A stretch of DNA of 64,000 nucleotides from Botryosphaeria dothidea (Eukaryota > Ascomycota > Dothideomycetes > Botryosphaeriales > Botryosphaeriaceae). Each line of letters opens with the position of its first letter. The stretch's first letter is position 1. Of this stretch, positions 11,310 through 23,928 are shown piece by piece. Location of the stretch: contig WWBZ02000014.1 of NCBI GenBank assembly GCA_011503125.2, forward strand, positions 372,001 through 436,000. The letters run 5' to 3'. The notes beneath the pieces were generated by a model. That model saw only the letters and a program-made list of their open reading frames with translations, made no database searches and was not told where the DNA came from. A program made the translations under genes and the position numbers.

Positions 11310-12904
11310 TCATTTTGTCCGCTTTTTCAACCCCTTTTTTCTCTTTCCAGTAACGTCCCTTCCTTCCTCAATCTCCAGCATGGCCTCTCTCTTCTTCTCT
11401 CCTACAATCTTGAGTGCATCGCGAATGACCCGAGTTTCAATGTTGACGCCCTCCTCTTCGTACTCGATCATCTTGGTGCCCACTCTGTTCTCAATTGCCA
11501 ATATGAGCTCCACATCCCTTTGACCCACGATCGTAACGCTCTCACCAGAGCGTCCCGCACGCGCAGTACGACCGACACGGTGAATATAGTCGTCCGGATC
11601 CCTTGGAACGTCGTAGTTGATGACCATCTCGACCGCCGGAATATCAAGACCACGAGCGGCAACATCCGTGGCCACGAGAATGCGCGCGGCTTTGGCGCGG
11701 AAACGAGCGAGATTTGATATGCGCTGTTGTTGCGGGAGACCGGAATGCAGGCTTGTCACGCGGTGGTCCAATAACCGTAGCATTTGCTCGAGGAGCTGTG
11801 CGGTGGAAGTGCGGTTGACGAAAATGATGGTGGATTTGGATGTGTTGGCGGGTGTCAAGAGAAAGGTGTGCAGGAAGGCTTCCCTATGCGTGACCGGCAC
11901 TTGAAGATACTTTTGCTGCAGTGTGGTTGGAACGGCCAGGTCTTCTGTGTCGACCTCGCAGACGAAGACTTCAGGTTTTCCGGGAGTCCGAGGCATGTCC
12001 TTCAATGCACGGACCTCGGGAGTGACGGTGGCTGTGAACAAACATGTTTGCCGCTGGGCTGAAGGTGGAAGAACAGACAAGCAGGTCTCAACGTCGGGAA
12101 GCATGCTGCCATGACCGGACGACAGAAGACGGTCGGCTTCATCAAGAACAACGAATCGGACGCGGCGGAGGCCACAAATGGTGTCTTCACCGGAGGAGTT
12201 TATGTGGTCAGCAAGACGGCCAGGAGTGGCAATGACGACGTGTGGTCGTGAAGCCAGAGCTATTGCCTGCGAGCGCATATCCGTGCCACCAGTGACAAGG
12301 ATCGTCTTCAGATTCTGAGGCCCTCCGATAGCGTTGAATTGTTCGTAAATCTGCAAAGCAAGCTCACTTGAGACAAGTCAGTGGAATGAAGCAGGGGTAA
12401 ACTATCAAAGTGGACATACCGAGTCGGAGTCAGGACTACAGCAAAGATGGCCACTGGGTCTTCACTCCATTTCTGTAGGATTGGCACTGCAAAGGCAGCA
12501 GTCTTACCGGAACCTGTCCTACTGCCACCTATGCAGTCTCTTCCCTTGATGATTTCCGGAATGCAGCCCTTCTGGATTCCAGTGGGCTTCTTGATGGCCA
12601 TGGCAGAAAGAGAAGCAACGAGCCATGGTGAAACATTTAGAGAAGCAAAAGAAAGATTTTCCTTGTAATTTTGAGAAGCCAGAATGGTGACAGGGGTCTC
12701 TTTATGTTCAGAACCAGTCTTCTTTGCCTTCACACGCGATAAGGTTGAGGTGGGCATGGGCCTTTGTTGCGGCACATCTTCTGAGTCCGAGTCGGCGGGA
12801 GGCGATAATTTTCTCCTCTTCCTGGCTCCGTTCTCTTCAACCCTGACATGTGAGCCCTCAGAGTCGGAGGCCGAGGATGACGCGTCTATGGACGAGGGTG
12901 ACAT
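11310..12904 (-). CDS. DEAD-box ATP-dependent RNA helicase Dbp8
   Basis: Exons 12904-12420 and 12366-11310 join across a 53-base intron (donor GTATGT, branch CACTGAC, acceptor CAAG), giving 513 residues. The junction completes motif Ia as PTRELA. Visible helicase motifs are the Q motif around residues 86-111, motif I SRTGSGKT (128-135), DEAD (237-240), motif III as TAT (273-275, usually SAT), ARGLDIP (about 399-405) and [11 protein letters not shown] (424-434). The N-terminal 70 residues are serine-rich, acidic and charged, as in other Dbp8 proteins. Dbp8 is a nucleolar helicase needed for 18S rRNA maturation in the small-subunit processome, where yeast Dbp8 is stimulated by Esf2. Close DEAD-box paralogues exist, so the assignment rests on overall length and sequence feel. 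Confidence 0.9.
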
Positions 12905-14879
12905 TTTTGCGCAAAGTGGTCGGCCTTTCCTGCTCGGTGTCCGAAGGAAGTTGTCAAGAGTCGTCAGAAAATCTTAGGCGCTCGGCCAGAGTTTTTCCGA
13001 GCACCCTGGTTTTTCCGGGCTCGCTTAGTCAAACACAACGCACGCGACCAGCGGTCGAGAGTGTGCGACCGTGGGTGAACAGGAGGTGCTTCCGGCATAT
13101 CACAGCTCAGGCTGAATCAATGCCTCCGACTTGAGCATATCCATCTGCAACAGCGAGTCAATTGGGAGATGGAGATCGCAATGGAGCTTACCCACAGAGT
13201 CTTCCTCTGATTGGCGGCCCAAGCCGTGATTTCAACTCCAGAGATACGCATTGCTGTTGGCCGGCAGCATGATCGACAAATCGACCTGCATGCATTATTG
13301 CAGTCACTCATCTCTGGCACCATGGGCAGCGCGACGTCAAATAAGCGCTGAGCCTGCACTGGTCCCACAGGGCTCGTCAATGCAGTTCAGAGGCTCGTCT
13401 CTGGCGAGATCCCCCTGCTGATCATCCAGATGCACGGCGACCGGGATGTGGCGCAAAGCGCGCGCAAGTCATGAAAGTCAGGCCGGGGCAGAAGAGCCAG
13501 AAGCAGATGGACGCGCATGCAGCAGGCAGTCGGGCAGACGGGGCCTTGAAGCGCGCAAAAATTGCCAAGAGCAGCGACAAACTCTAGAGCTCTGCTGAGT
13601 ACCAAGCGGGTCCGCTTCGCAAGCACCACGTGTGAAGACGGGCGGGCTTGTTGTTCGGCAGGACCCTGCTGCGGTTTTGGCCCGCAAGGGGCGCAGGAAG
13701 GGTCAGCGTCAGCAGCAACAGATGCGTGGAATCGGACGGATCGTGCCAGTGACGTCGGTGCGCCGGCCGGTTTTGGCGACGATACAACGATGGAGGGGGG
13801 GCGGACCACGTTGCGCCTGCAGCCGGAGACCACCCACCCAGCACGCACTCTTAGGGCAAAGCGTCACCGCCAGCTTCGCTGCACTAGGCCTCGCAGCGCA
13901 TGCAAAGAAGCTGGAGCTGGACGGTGAATAGGCAGCCGGCGGCCCCATCACGCAGCGCGCAGCCACTTGCACTTAAGGATGGCAGCGCCTCTTGAAACGC
14001 ACCAACTGTGCCAGCGGCCAAGGAGACCTGCGCCTCAGTCGACCCGCCGGCGGCTACGACTAACTCGACGGCTACAGCCGTCAGACCTGCAACAAGCCCT
14101 CGACCTCGACTGACAAGCCCCCGACCTGCCGCTTTTCCCCCAAGCATCCCTCCGTTCGTTCGTTTTCTGGCTGGCACCCATCACCTGTCACCCTAACCCG
14201 TAGGGCAGAGAGGAGATCGCTCTCGGCAGACCCAGACCCAGACCCTAGCACGCGCCAGAACCACAGCACACCCGCAGCACCAAGACGCAAAGCTTCTGCA
14301 GCCTCTCTCCATTGCGGCGCCTCACCCCTCCAAGCCCTCCCGCTTCCAAGCCCTACGCCGCGCAGCCTGCTTCAACCCTTCCTCACCACCTCCGCTGCCA
14401 CCTCTGTCTGCCTCTGCGTACGAGTCCCGACGCTCGACCGGTCCCGCACGCGCGCACGGCCGGGCCTCGATAACAGCAAGCTCCACAGCTGCTTTCCCCT
14501 CCCACATCACGCCTAAGGCACATCCGTCAGCCCTCCACTCGCTCACGAACGCCGTCTCGCGGATCCCCCTCTTCCACGCCTGCTAGCACGGCTCTCCTCG
14601 CACCCCCACCGACTGCGCATACTCCAGCCCTGCTGCTGCAGCCAAGCGCCGCCCGACCCGTCTGTTGGGTCGACAATACAAAGAGACACAAACCGCGGTC
14701 CGAGCCTCCTCCCGCAGCGCTTCCCGACGCGTGCCTGACGCTGCTGGTGGCATCGCTGCGGGTGCTTGCAGACCCTGCACCAAGGGCTTTGGTCGTGTGA
14801 CTTGGCCAACAGAGCAATATAGACGCCCTCTCGATTTCTGCTAAAGATCGGGTCGACACCATCCTCCCGGACACCCTAC
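12905..14879. other. Long divergent intergenic region between DBP8 and MKK
   Basis: Almost 2 kb separates two divergent genes. From about 14000 to 14880 the plus strand is rich in C and CT tracts, consistent with a long 5' leader for the MKK gene. Open frames on both strands here are compositional. No other gene is seen. Confidence 0.5.
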
Positions 14880-16637
14880 ATGCAGCCGAATCACCAAGCA
14901 TCCGGCTCCCGCCCAAGCACCCCGCAACACCAAACTCAGCCACAGCCCGGCATGTCGACACCAGCTCCTCTGCTCCGCCCGCCGATCCCGGGTGCGCGAA
15001 GCCACTCCTCGCCGCGCGCTCCGCGCCTTGGCCTCTCTATCCCTCCATCCCCCAACGCTAGACCAGTCGTAAACGGCCAAACAACAGACGTCCCGCAGTT
15101 ACAGACCCTCCAGCCTCTACAGCAGCCCCTTCACGCCCGTCCGAAGCCTCCGCCGATGCTACAACTCGCCACGCCCAGTGGGACTCAGGCTACACCGCAG
15201 GAAACCCCACCAAGACGGGGTATGGCTCCCCTCAAGTTGAACATCCCAGGCGCCTCAGCATCAGGAAGCAGTGATGCCTCTGGGGATAGCCGGAGTGGCA
15301 GCTTCGGCGGCAACGGTTACGGTGGCCCGCCGCAGTTGCAAGTGAAACCCGATACACACGATCCCCTCTCAGCCCTCTCTACCCAATCGCCCACCGCGTC
15401 AGGCTCGTCGACAGAAATGGCACGTACCAACAGCGGCATGTCGGAAATGGTCCTTCCTGACCTCGAGAAACTGAAAATCGATAAAGGTGGAAACCTGGAA
15501 CCTGGCGATTTGGATAACGCTAGCTGGAGAGCGGCAAGCAAGGAGGGATTAATCGAAGAACTTGGTTCGCTGGGTGAAGGTGCGGGTGGTGCAGTTACGA
15601 GGTGTGTCTTGAAGGGTTCCAAGACCGTGTTTGCGTTGAAGGTAAGACTCGCATATTTTCGGGATGGCTGCTAGTCCTTGGACATTTTTGCTGACGGGCT
15701 TAGATCATCACCTCCAATCCCGACCCTAGCATAAAACGTCAGATTGTGCGTGAACTGCAGTTCAACGCCTCCTTACAACATCCCAGCATTTGCCGTTATT
15801 ATGGAGCTTTCCAACCTCCATCTAATACCTCGATCATCAACATTGCTATGGAGTTCTGCGAGGGTGGATCGCTAGACTCTGTGTACCGGGAAGTCCTCGG
15901 TCGTGGCGGTCGTATTGGCGAGAAGGTCTTGGGTGTGATAGCGCGCGGCGTGCTGGAAGGCTTGACATACCTTCACAGCAAGCGTATCATTCACCGTGAC
16001 ATCAAGCCCTCCAATATCCTCCTCTCGCGTGCTCCGATGAATCCCGACGGCACACGGCAGACCGGAAGGGGCTCGCGTCTGAATGCCTGGGAAGGCATCG
16101 TTAAGCTCTGTGATTTCGGTGTCAGTGGAGAATTCGGTACCAAGGGTATGGCCGACACATTCATCGGCACGTCGTACTACATGGCACCGGAACGTATCCA
16201 GGGTCTCTCGTACACCATTACATCTGACGTTTGGAGTTTGGGTGTCACCTTACTGGAGGTTGCTCAAGGTCGTTTCCCCTTCCCTGCGGATGCAGATGGG
16301 GAGAGCGGTGCCATTGCACCGCGCGCCGGCTTGATCGACCTGCTCACGTACATTGTGCGGCAACCTATTCCGAAGTTGAAGGACGAGCCGAAGAACAACA
16401 TCTTTTGGGGCGAGGGTTTCAAGTATTTCATTGAGTGCTGGTAAGCTCATTCATTCCCTCATATATCTCCAAAACGTAAATGACGCTGACTCGAACTCCG
16501 CTTTTAGTCTTGAGAAAGAGCCTAACCGCCGGGCAACACCGTGGCGTATGCTGGAGCATCCGTGGATGGTAGAGATGAAGACCAAGAAGGTCAACATGGA
16601 ATCCTTCCTGGCACAGGTATGGGATTGGAAGGATTAG
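14880..16637 (+). CDS. MAP kinase kinase of the cell-wall-integrity pathway (Mkk1/Mkk2 type)
   Basis: Exons 14880-15641, 15704-16440 and 16508-16637 give 542 residues; the introns (62 and 67 bases) both carry a GCTGAC branch site. The first 200 residues are disordered and rich in Ser/Pro/Gln. The kinase domain begins near residue 225 with a glycine-rich loop (LGEGAGG), the ATP-site lysine is FALK (254), the catalytic loop is HRDIKPSN (351-358), DFG is at 391-393, followed by the activation segment [16 protein letters not shown] and APE (415-417). A 20-residue insert before DFG and the stretches [15 protein letters not shown] and [14 protein letters not shown] are typical of fungal Mkk1/2. It should phosphorylate the Slt2/MpkA MAP kinase downstream of Bck1. 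An internal ATG at 14952 starts [14 protein letters not shown], which resembles the N-terminus of relatives and may be the true start. Confidence 0.93.
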
Positions 16638-17519
16638 GATGCCAACAGGGAAGAAATGAGTGTGCAACATTTTTTACCAGACACACTCCACCCCAAAAAA
16701 GTTTTTTGGAGCTCATGACGCTGTGCGTCGAGCTAGGCAGGGGATGAAAAAGGAAAAAGAAGAATTTCAAAACACACAGAGCTTCCATCAAGGGAAAAAG
16801 AAGAGGATTTCTACGTGATTTGAACCCTTGGGATGCACCTATTTCCCCCTCACCATCTATCCTCCCCATCTGTTCCTCCGACTTTTATGTTTGTCCTCTC
16901 TACGTTGTTAGCGAGTAAGGTTCGGAAGCCACGAGGCGATTAATATCGTGTGGGATTCTTGTTTCTTGGTTGGCAGCAACTTTCAGCGGCAACAATCACC
17001 CGTACACCAGTGAACACACAAAGGCATTGGTATGGCGTTTTGACATTTTCCTGTTCTTACTTCATTGTACGGTTCCGGTTCGTCTTGGTTTCTTCCATGT
17101 AACCTTTGGGCTCGGTAACTTTTGTGGATGTGTGGTAGTGGTGCTGACGCACATGTTGAGAATACTGCGTACAATTCATTAGGTGTTGAGGTTTCGACTA
17201 TTCGGTTTTGCTCAGCGCTCAGATGGTGTTTCTGTTCGCCGTTGTGTCGCGATCGTGGCAGGCAACAGAACACCATTTTATGTGTCAACGGCTCAGCAAT
17301 TTTCATTCCCTGCTGTCTTCGACTGAATACAAAAGAATGCATTCGTAGCTTTCAAAGAATTAGAGCAATACATATCACGAAATCTTGCACAAGTCTTTGA
17401 TCGTTTCACATAATTGGATTGTTCATCTAACCCTAGCAGCTGGTATCTCTCTAACAATGCTACAGTTGATCCCATCCATGTGCTGCGTGCCTTCTCTAAC
17501 AGACCAACTTAGGATCTAC
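16638..17519. other. Convergent 3' region between MKK and glutaredoxin
   Basis: Nearly 900 bases between two convergent stop codons. It is AT-richer than the genes, with A and T runs, and probably holds both 3' UTRs. I see no gene. A tRNA-like T-arm word on the minus strand near 16820 lacks pairing partners. Confidence 0.45.
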
Positions 17520-18009
17520 TTAGAGAGCCTTAGCGGCCTTGAGAAGGCTAGGCAGCTCGGACTTCTTGGCCTGCAGATCGCTGTTGCCGCCGATGTGCTT
17601 CTTGTCAATGAAGATGTTGGGAACGCTGCGCTGGCCGGTGATCTCCTCGAGAGCATCCTGGATGGCGGCGCCGTCATCTGTTTCGCCGAATATTTTGTCA
17701 GCACTTGTGTCTTCTCCTTCTTCCATCTTCCGAAATTGGGCAGGGGTTTGTAGATGGGTTTGGCGGTGGCGGTGGCAGGTCTACGAACCGACTTGGTCGA
17801 GCTCGATGGCGTAGTACTTGGCGCCCAACTCGGAGAGCAGCGACTTGGTGGCACGGCAGTAGGGGCAGTACGACTTGCTGAAGACAGCTATTGGAGTACA
17901 AGTGTTGTTAGTTGGCTGATCTGATGTTGCGGACGAATGGCGGGACAGACAACGTACCGACAGCGTTGTCGTCAATGATGCCCTGGGCCTTGGTCTTCGC
18001 GGCGGACAT
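17520..18009 (-). CDS. Dithiol glutaredoxin
   Basis: Exons 18009-17958, 17887-17789 and 17677-17520 join across introns of 70 and 111 bases into 102 residues, the normal size for class I glutaredoxins. The active site is CPYC (residues 25-28) after AVFSKSY. The glutathione-binding cis-proline is in SVPN, and the C-terminal GG-x-SD type motif appears as HIGGNSDL. Such enzymes reduce disulfides and glutathione-protein mixed disulfides with electrons from glutathione and glutathione reductase. No signal or transit peptide is seen, so a cytosolic form is likely; an upstream alternative start giving a mitochondrial form was not found. It shares a divergent promoter region with the LMBR1-family gene. 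Confidence 0.93.
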
Positions 18010-18663
18010 GCTGGCGGGGCTAGTAGCGCGGGTGAAGAAGGATCGTAGGAACTGAATGGTGGGCAGATGTTATGGGGCTGAGCTTTCTCTTTCCACGGGG
18101 GCGTGGAAGGAAGCTCGAGCAGGGCTGGGGAGGGGTCTGCGGTTATATATGTGAGTGGGGGCGTGGCTGTTGTAATGTGCCAAGCCTGGACCGGATGGCG
18201 ACAAATACCCAAATGGCGATGGGGCGGGGCACGAATGGAGGGGTGTGCGGTTGGTTTGGCTGGCTGATTGCTAAGCCGCAGTGGCCGAAGAAAGCTCGCG
18301 CAATTGCGTTGATGCCAAGCCCGCGCTGCTTTTCGGTGACGCAATCCCGATCGGCTGGCTGGGCTTAGCGCCTGCCGTCCGGGCGTCTGCAGCCCCATTT
18401 GCAGCTGCCTCGAGAGCACCAACATCGACAACTACCAGAACCAGCCACCTATTCGACGATCCCTCAGCCCTCAAAGCGGCCTACCACCTATCCGGCCACC
18501 CATCCGCCTAATCGACGCCTCCCCGACGCCAGAGACATGCGCGCGCAACGCCATCCCTAAGACTCCACGTTCGACGATTCTCCTGGGGCCCTTTCCCCCA
18601 AAGCGACTCCTCTGATCTCCTGCCGACTTCGGACCCAGAACTTCTACAACCAGCGCACGCGCC
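18010..18663. promoter_or_regulatory. Divergent promoter region (glutaredoxin / LMBR1 gene)
   Basis: 654 bases separate the two start codons. On the glutaredoxin side there is a TATA-like word (GGTTATATATG, about 18142-18152), roughly 130 bases upstream of its ATG when read on the minus strand. The half next to the LMBR1 gene is CT-rich on the plus strand. No specific factor site is claimed. Confidence 0.4.
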
Positions 18664-20984
18664 ATGGGCGTAACAGACGCCGGGACGCTCGCTGCTACAG
18701 CATCCCAGTTGGTCAAGCGATCCTCGGCCGGCTCCAACGCCTTCTTCTCCATATCCGTCGCCGTGATCTGCTTGCTGGTGCTGTTGCTGCTGCGCTACTT
18801 CCTCCCTCTGCGGAAAACACCCGCTTATCTGCTCGTCCCCGTCTTCTTGGCCCTGGCCCTGCCTGCTAGCATAATCCTACTTGTACCCATCGACCTCGCC
18901 AGCGTAAGGAGTGTGAATGGGGAAGATGAGGGTGGAAGGGGCATCTGGTTGCCTGAGAGGGCCCTGTTGGTCTGCTGGCGGATTGGCTATTGGTTGACAT
19001 TCGTCCTTACTTGGTACTATCCTCGCAAGAGCCCGCCGCGTGAAAGAAAACTCCTCTAACACACTTGCGCAGGGCGATCCTCCCTCTTCTTGGCGAATAC
19101 AGCGATGCTGGATATTTATCGCCGAAATCACGCTTCCTTTACTCGCTCCGCTCTAATGGGCAATACTGGGCCATTATTCTTGGATGCAGCATACTCGGCC
19201 TCATATATTTTATAATGTCCAACGGGTTCAACTTCGAGTCGTTGAAGGGTCTAGTCATGGCTTTGGCCTACGCATGGGGTCTTATCCTGGCTATTTACCT
19301 CATGGGTCATGGACTTGTCGCATTGCCGAGACGTCTATTCAGAAGCGCGAGCATCGCGGAGCGGCTGAAGAGAATCCAAGCTCATGCGCCCAGGGTCCAC
19401 GAGAAGCTGGAGGATGCTACCGAGAAACTAGAGGACTACGAGGCGCAAGTCATGCAGTTGAGGAACAAGAGAAGCTCTATCCCACGCGAGTTTCAGGAGT
19501 GGATTGAGGAACTGGCAGACACTGCATCTCTACTAGAAGCGCAGCCCTCAAGATCAGTTGGCGCACCGCGGACGACCATCCCCTCAGTGATTACGGAGAA
19601 GTATCTGGCCGACTTGACCAGAAGACTGAAGAGGGCGAGGCATGCCAGGCTGCGTTTCCAGGATGAATGGGCTCGGTTGGTTTCGTCTGCTGTGTTCACG
19701 CAAGCTATCCTCGATGCTGCTGGCACTAAAAAACTTGATGCCACCGCCGGATCGACCTGGAGACGCGATAATTTCTGGTCTCGCCTCGGTCGAAGGACTC
19801 TCAATCCTCGTATGCGGTATCATTGGCACACGCACTTGATACCTGCGTTCTACTACGCTCTCAGCGCCTTCCTTGGTCTGGCCTCCGCTGCCGTTGTTTG
19901 GTCTGAATTCACTAAAGCCATTTCCGTCAAGGTCAACATCATAAGCCGCACTGTTGTTCACCATCCCAGCTCTGCCAGCAAAATTGGCTTCGCAGGTCAA
20001 TGCATCGGAGCTCTCTGGCTACTTTACATGGTCATGTCTGCGCTCTACTCCATCACCGAGGTGAAGATTTGGGGCAACCGGGCCTTGGTCCGCCGCCAGA
20101 CCTACGCCGAAAGCGCGTGCTGGTACTCGTGTCAGGTAGCCAAACTCACTGTTCCGCTGGCCTATAACTTTATTACCTTTTTCACCGAGGATATCCACAA
20201 AGAAACTGTCTTCTTCGCCTTCCTCGGCAGAAATATTAGCCTTACGGCTTTGGGATCCGGCTTCTCGAAGTACTTCCCAATGCTGATCCTCGTACCCGTC
20301 GCCGCCACTCTCTTCGGTCTCTACGGCAAAGCTAAACGCATCATCGGCCTGGGCGAGTACATGGAGATTGGTGACGAAGACGACGATGAAATCGACAACG
20401 CCTTCTCAGGCTGGCGCGAAGGCCGCGCCCTCATCGACCGCGAGCTCCACGGCAACGGGCTCCTCGCCGGAACAACCAGTGCCCTCGGCCTCCGTAACAA
20501 CGGCGGTGCCGCGAACTCCTCCCCACTCGCCGGGTCTTCCCCTCGCACTGCCAGCCCCGCGCAAGGCCTCTCGCCCAATCGCTCCCCCGTCCGTCCGTCC
20601 GGCTTCACTGGTCTGAACCGCACAGCCACCAGCACCGCCGCATGGCAGCAGCAGCGCGCCTCGACCAACAACCCCGTAGGGTCCTCCTCCGCCGGAGCGG
20701 GAGCGGCGTCGTCGAGGGGTCGCCCTGCCACCGAACGCCGCGCGAACAACATCTTCTCCAGCGCCGCCGAAGAGGATGCCGCCGAGGCCGAGGGCGGCTG
20801 GCTCGGTGATTTCACGCACCGCCTAAAGAACACGTTTGATACGGCGGATTTCTCGGCGCCGAAGTGGATGCGGCCGGGTTCGAGCGATGGGGGGCCGACG
20901 GATGGGGGGAGCGGTGAGGGTGGTTTGGGCCCGTTGGAGAGGTTGTTTGGGGGGAATAAGGGGGGTGGCGTTCGGTTGAGGTGA
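18664..20984 (+). CDS. LMBR1-family multi-pass membrane protein (LMBRD2-like)
   Basis: Exons 18664-19013 and 19073-20984 (59-base intron) give 753 residues. About nine hydrophobic helices are visible: near residues 26-46, 54-76, 98-122, 148-166 and 173-196, then a charged coiled-coil loop (about 205-265), then four more. The last of these is followed by a cytosolic tail of about 190 residues. This five-plus-four arrangement around a coiled coil is the pattern of the LMBR1 family. In animals, LMBRD2 is linked to receptor signalling at the plasma membrane and LMBRD1 to lysosomal cobalamin traffic; the role of fungal members is not established. The tail is Ser/Ala/Gly-rich and ends with repeated glycines. 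The start ATG has a strong context (GCGCCATGG). Confidence 0.85.
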
Positions 20985-22017
20985 TGATGACGATGATGAT
21001 AATGGGTGTGAGAGCATGCAGATGCGATAAGCGGTGTTTTCTTGGGGGTGCATGAGCGTGGCGTTTGTTCGTTTTCCTTGTTTCCTTCACCCCTTCTTGG
21101 TACACATTTTGTTTTGGTGTTGGATGTCCTCTTCGTTGAGGTCTTCCTCGATCCAGGCTGTTGGAATAGCGAATGGAAAACGAAGAGAGAGAGGGAGGTA
21201 ACGGACTGGAACGAGTCTTGTCTGTGTGTAGGATCATGGTAGAGCTGTTGTAACAATAGGATAGACTGAACTTGCACTTATTTCCTTCCTTTGCCCTGAT
21301 TCATACTTGAGTGAACTTATATCGAAGACCATCACTCCCAACCCCAAAACGTCATAGAACCACAGGTACGAAATTTGGTTCTACCCTCCCGCGCCACCAT
21401 TCTCTCCGCTACCGCCCATATCTGAGTGCAGCTGTTGTTCATGGCATTGAGGTCGGTGAGACTTTTTTCTTCGATACAGAGCCAGCCATGATAGAACCAC
21501 GCAAGATAAAACATGCCAAAGTGATGGTCGTCGTATCACGCCAAAAAATAAAAAAGTCCCCGAAAAGCTCTCTGTTGGTTTGGTTGTCAAAAGAAGACCA
21601 ACAGACAAGAGAGACCCTGAGCTCGCACTGAACCACGGTTCACGAGCACACATGGAGGGTTCGTAGGCGAGCACCCTACTAGACCGCGGTAAAGTAGCGA
21701 TTCGGCACATGGTTACATGTTTCTACCGTCTCTTCCCAACACTGATAGATAGAGATGGTAAATCTTTTTTTTATTTATTTATCTTACCTCGCCCAAAAAG
21801 CCATTTGAGTTTCTTACACTGTGTTGCATCCTCCAGTACCACACGCAGCTACAGCCTTGTCAACGCAAACGGGAGTCTTTGACCTACCAGCTCAAACGTA
21901 GTCCCTCGAAACTCCAAGACGGGAAAGAAGGAGTCACTATCCGCACAAATCGCCCCGAACACCGCAATACGAAGCTCTACTTCTACGCGGACGGCAAGAA
22001 AGGAGAAGAAAAAAACA
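20985..22017. other. Intergenic
   Basis: The first part looks like the 3' region of the LMBR1 gene, beginning with a GATGAT repeat after the stop. The rest has homopolymer T and A tracts and no recognisable gene. Confidence 0.45.
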
Positions 22018-22686
22018 ATGCCAGCAACCGGTTCCAGCGGCGACACAGCCAACAAGCCCGTTCCCTCTGCCCCACCGAGCACCCAGCAGCCCACCATCAG
22101 CCGCAGCTCGACCTGCACCAGTACGACCACCAGCACCAGATCGGTCGACAACGCCGTCCCTACGCTCCGCCTTCCCGGGCAGGTGGTCTCGGCCTCGACT
22201 TGGGGCAGGGCGTGGGTGCCGCTGCCGCCGCCGCCGCCGGGCATCGAGCGGACGCGCACGCTGCTCAGCATTGAGAGCGAGGTTGCGCGGGGACGGATGG
22301 CGGGGGGAGATTCGGGCGCGACTGCGCGCGCGGACGGTAGTGGAATGGACTGGTTGGGATGGGCGGGGGTGGGAGGCAGGAAGCGGGGTTTGTGGTGGGG
22401 GAACGACGAGGGGCGGAGGAACGACTTGGAATCCGACGTGGTGTCGTCTGATGCGGAGGAGGTCGGAGGCGAGCCGGAAGGGGTGTTTGCTAGGATTAGG
22501 AGAATGGTATTCGGAGGGCGGGTGAAGAGGCAGTCTGGATATGTGAAGTGGGCCAAGCAAAAGGAAGGACCATGCTGTATATTCGGAGGAGAGGCTGATG
22601 TTGAGGGACAATATCAGGAGCTACATTGTTGGGCCTGTCTGGAGAGCATTCACAACAGGCGGCAAGCTCGTCGGTTGAAAATGTAG
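22018..22686 (+). CDS. Uncharacterised 222-residue protein
   Basis: A single-exon frame starting at an ATG in good context (AACAATGCC). The N-terminal 60 residues are rich in Ser, Thr and Pro; next comes a segment with a run of prolines (LPPPPPGIERTRTLLSIE), then a Gly/Arg/Trp-rich region with an acidic patch (LESDVVSSDAEEVGGE). The C-terminal 50 residues contain four cysteines (a CC pair, then C-x2-C) and a basic end (RRQARRLKM). Cysteine spacing does not match a zinc-binding family I know. No membrane segment or signal peptide is seen. A 235-codon frame on the opposite strand covers most of it and cannot be fully excluded, but it lacks a comparable start context. Confidence 0.45.
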   Translation: MPATGSSGDTANKPVPSAPPSTQQPTISRSSTCTSTTTSTRSVDNAVPTLRLPGQVVSASTWGRAWVPLPPPPPGIERTRTLLSIESEVARGRMAGGDSGATARADGSGMDWLGWAGVGGRKRGLWWGNDEGRRNDLESDVVSSDAEEVGGEPEGVFARIRRMVFGGRVKRQSGYVKWAKQKEGPCCIFGGEADVEGQYQELHCWACLESIHNRRQARRLKM

Positions 22687-23928
22687 CGTGTGTATATGGT
22701 CGTCTCTTTCAGCTCGAAGGGTAAGCGAAATGGGTTTTGATAGCTGGATAGGGACCTGGTTTGTGCTAGGTCGTTGATAGAAATTGCACAACGGGAAGAA
22801 AGGTCCCAGTTGTATTCCGGTGATCATCGGCACATGTCAACGTGATGAATACTCGGAGTTTTGCTCATACCGAGAGCTAGAGATTTCTTCTGAGAATTAG
22901 GAGCTTGGAGATCACAGGTTCCCGGAATCGACGGAGCCGTGGTTGCCAAAGCCAGGTTTTCCATGCTCACAGGTATGCCGTTAGCCGGAGGAGCGGTAGG
23001 TGATTGGCTGCAAGGAAGTCGAAGGCTAAGGATGCCAAGGCGCGGGGAGGCGCGGAGAAGACAGGATGTAACGGGAGCGAGATAGTGGCAGCCACAACGC
23101 AGATGATGCAGATGCTCAAATGAGCCTGATCTGCAAGATAGAGGTGCAAGTGAGGTTGTGGCGGATTTCGAGATAACCAAAAGCAGAGACCTGGTGTGCA
23201 TCAATAGTGGAGACTCCTACGATGGTGTGGCGATTTTCGATGGAGAAGTATGTTCACGTCACGGTGAGGTGCGGCTGGGATTGCTGGTGAAGATCACCCG
23301 TCATTACCAAGCAGGGGTGGGTGTTGAGCTGTGGCAGGCTCTGAAACGCAGGCGCAGCACGCTGGGCAAACCGGCTGGCGGCACGAGAGAAAGTGAGAAC
23401 GGGCGAGTGAGTGGACGATTACGCAGGTGAGTCCGCCAGCCGGCTGGGCGCGGCGGCGAGTCGGCGCCCACCGACGTCATCGTTCTGGACTTACCCTTCG
23501 CTCAAGCAATGGGAAGCCGCATCGCCAACCAGTCCGGCGCGCGTCAAGCCTTTCTTGGACGCCGGCCTTAGCTCGCCCGCAAATGGGACCATCCTAGTAG
23601 TCCCTTCCTAAGCTTGTGCTTGCGCAAAACGTCAGACCCTGGGCCGTGCTCTATAATCAATTCACCTGCCGCTCTTCTCTTCTCTTCTTCCACCCTCACC
23701 TCTTCACTCCACGTTTGCACCGCTGGCATACCACTGCCCTTCGCATTCTCCGTCGCCGGTTATTGTTCCTCCCATTTTCACGGCGTGGTTGTTAACCAGC
23801 ACTCGGCGCACATTCCGCTGCTTCCATCCGCTTCCGTCAAACAACAAAGGCACAGTCCATACCAGCCCGCTCCACCAATTTCAGCCGCCCACCACTCTCA
23901 CCAACACGTCCCACAACAACCGTCCACA
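22687..23928. other. Intergenic, leader of the four-helix membrane protein
   Basis: No recognisable gene. From about 23640 to 23928 the plus strand is strongly pyrimidine-rich with repeated CCACC words, typical of a long fungal 5' leader. Confidence 0.45.

Noticed and set aside
16800..16830. Minus-strand GGTTCAAATC word resembling a tRNA T-arm
   Set aside because: The T-stem has no matching partner and no D-arm or acceptor stem is present.
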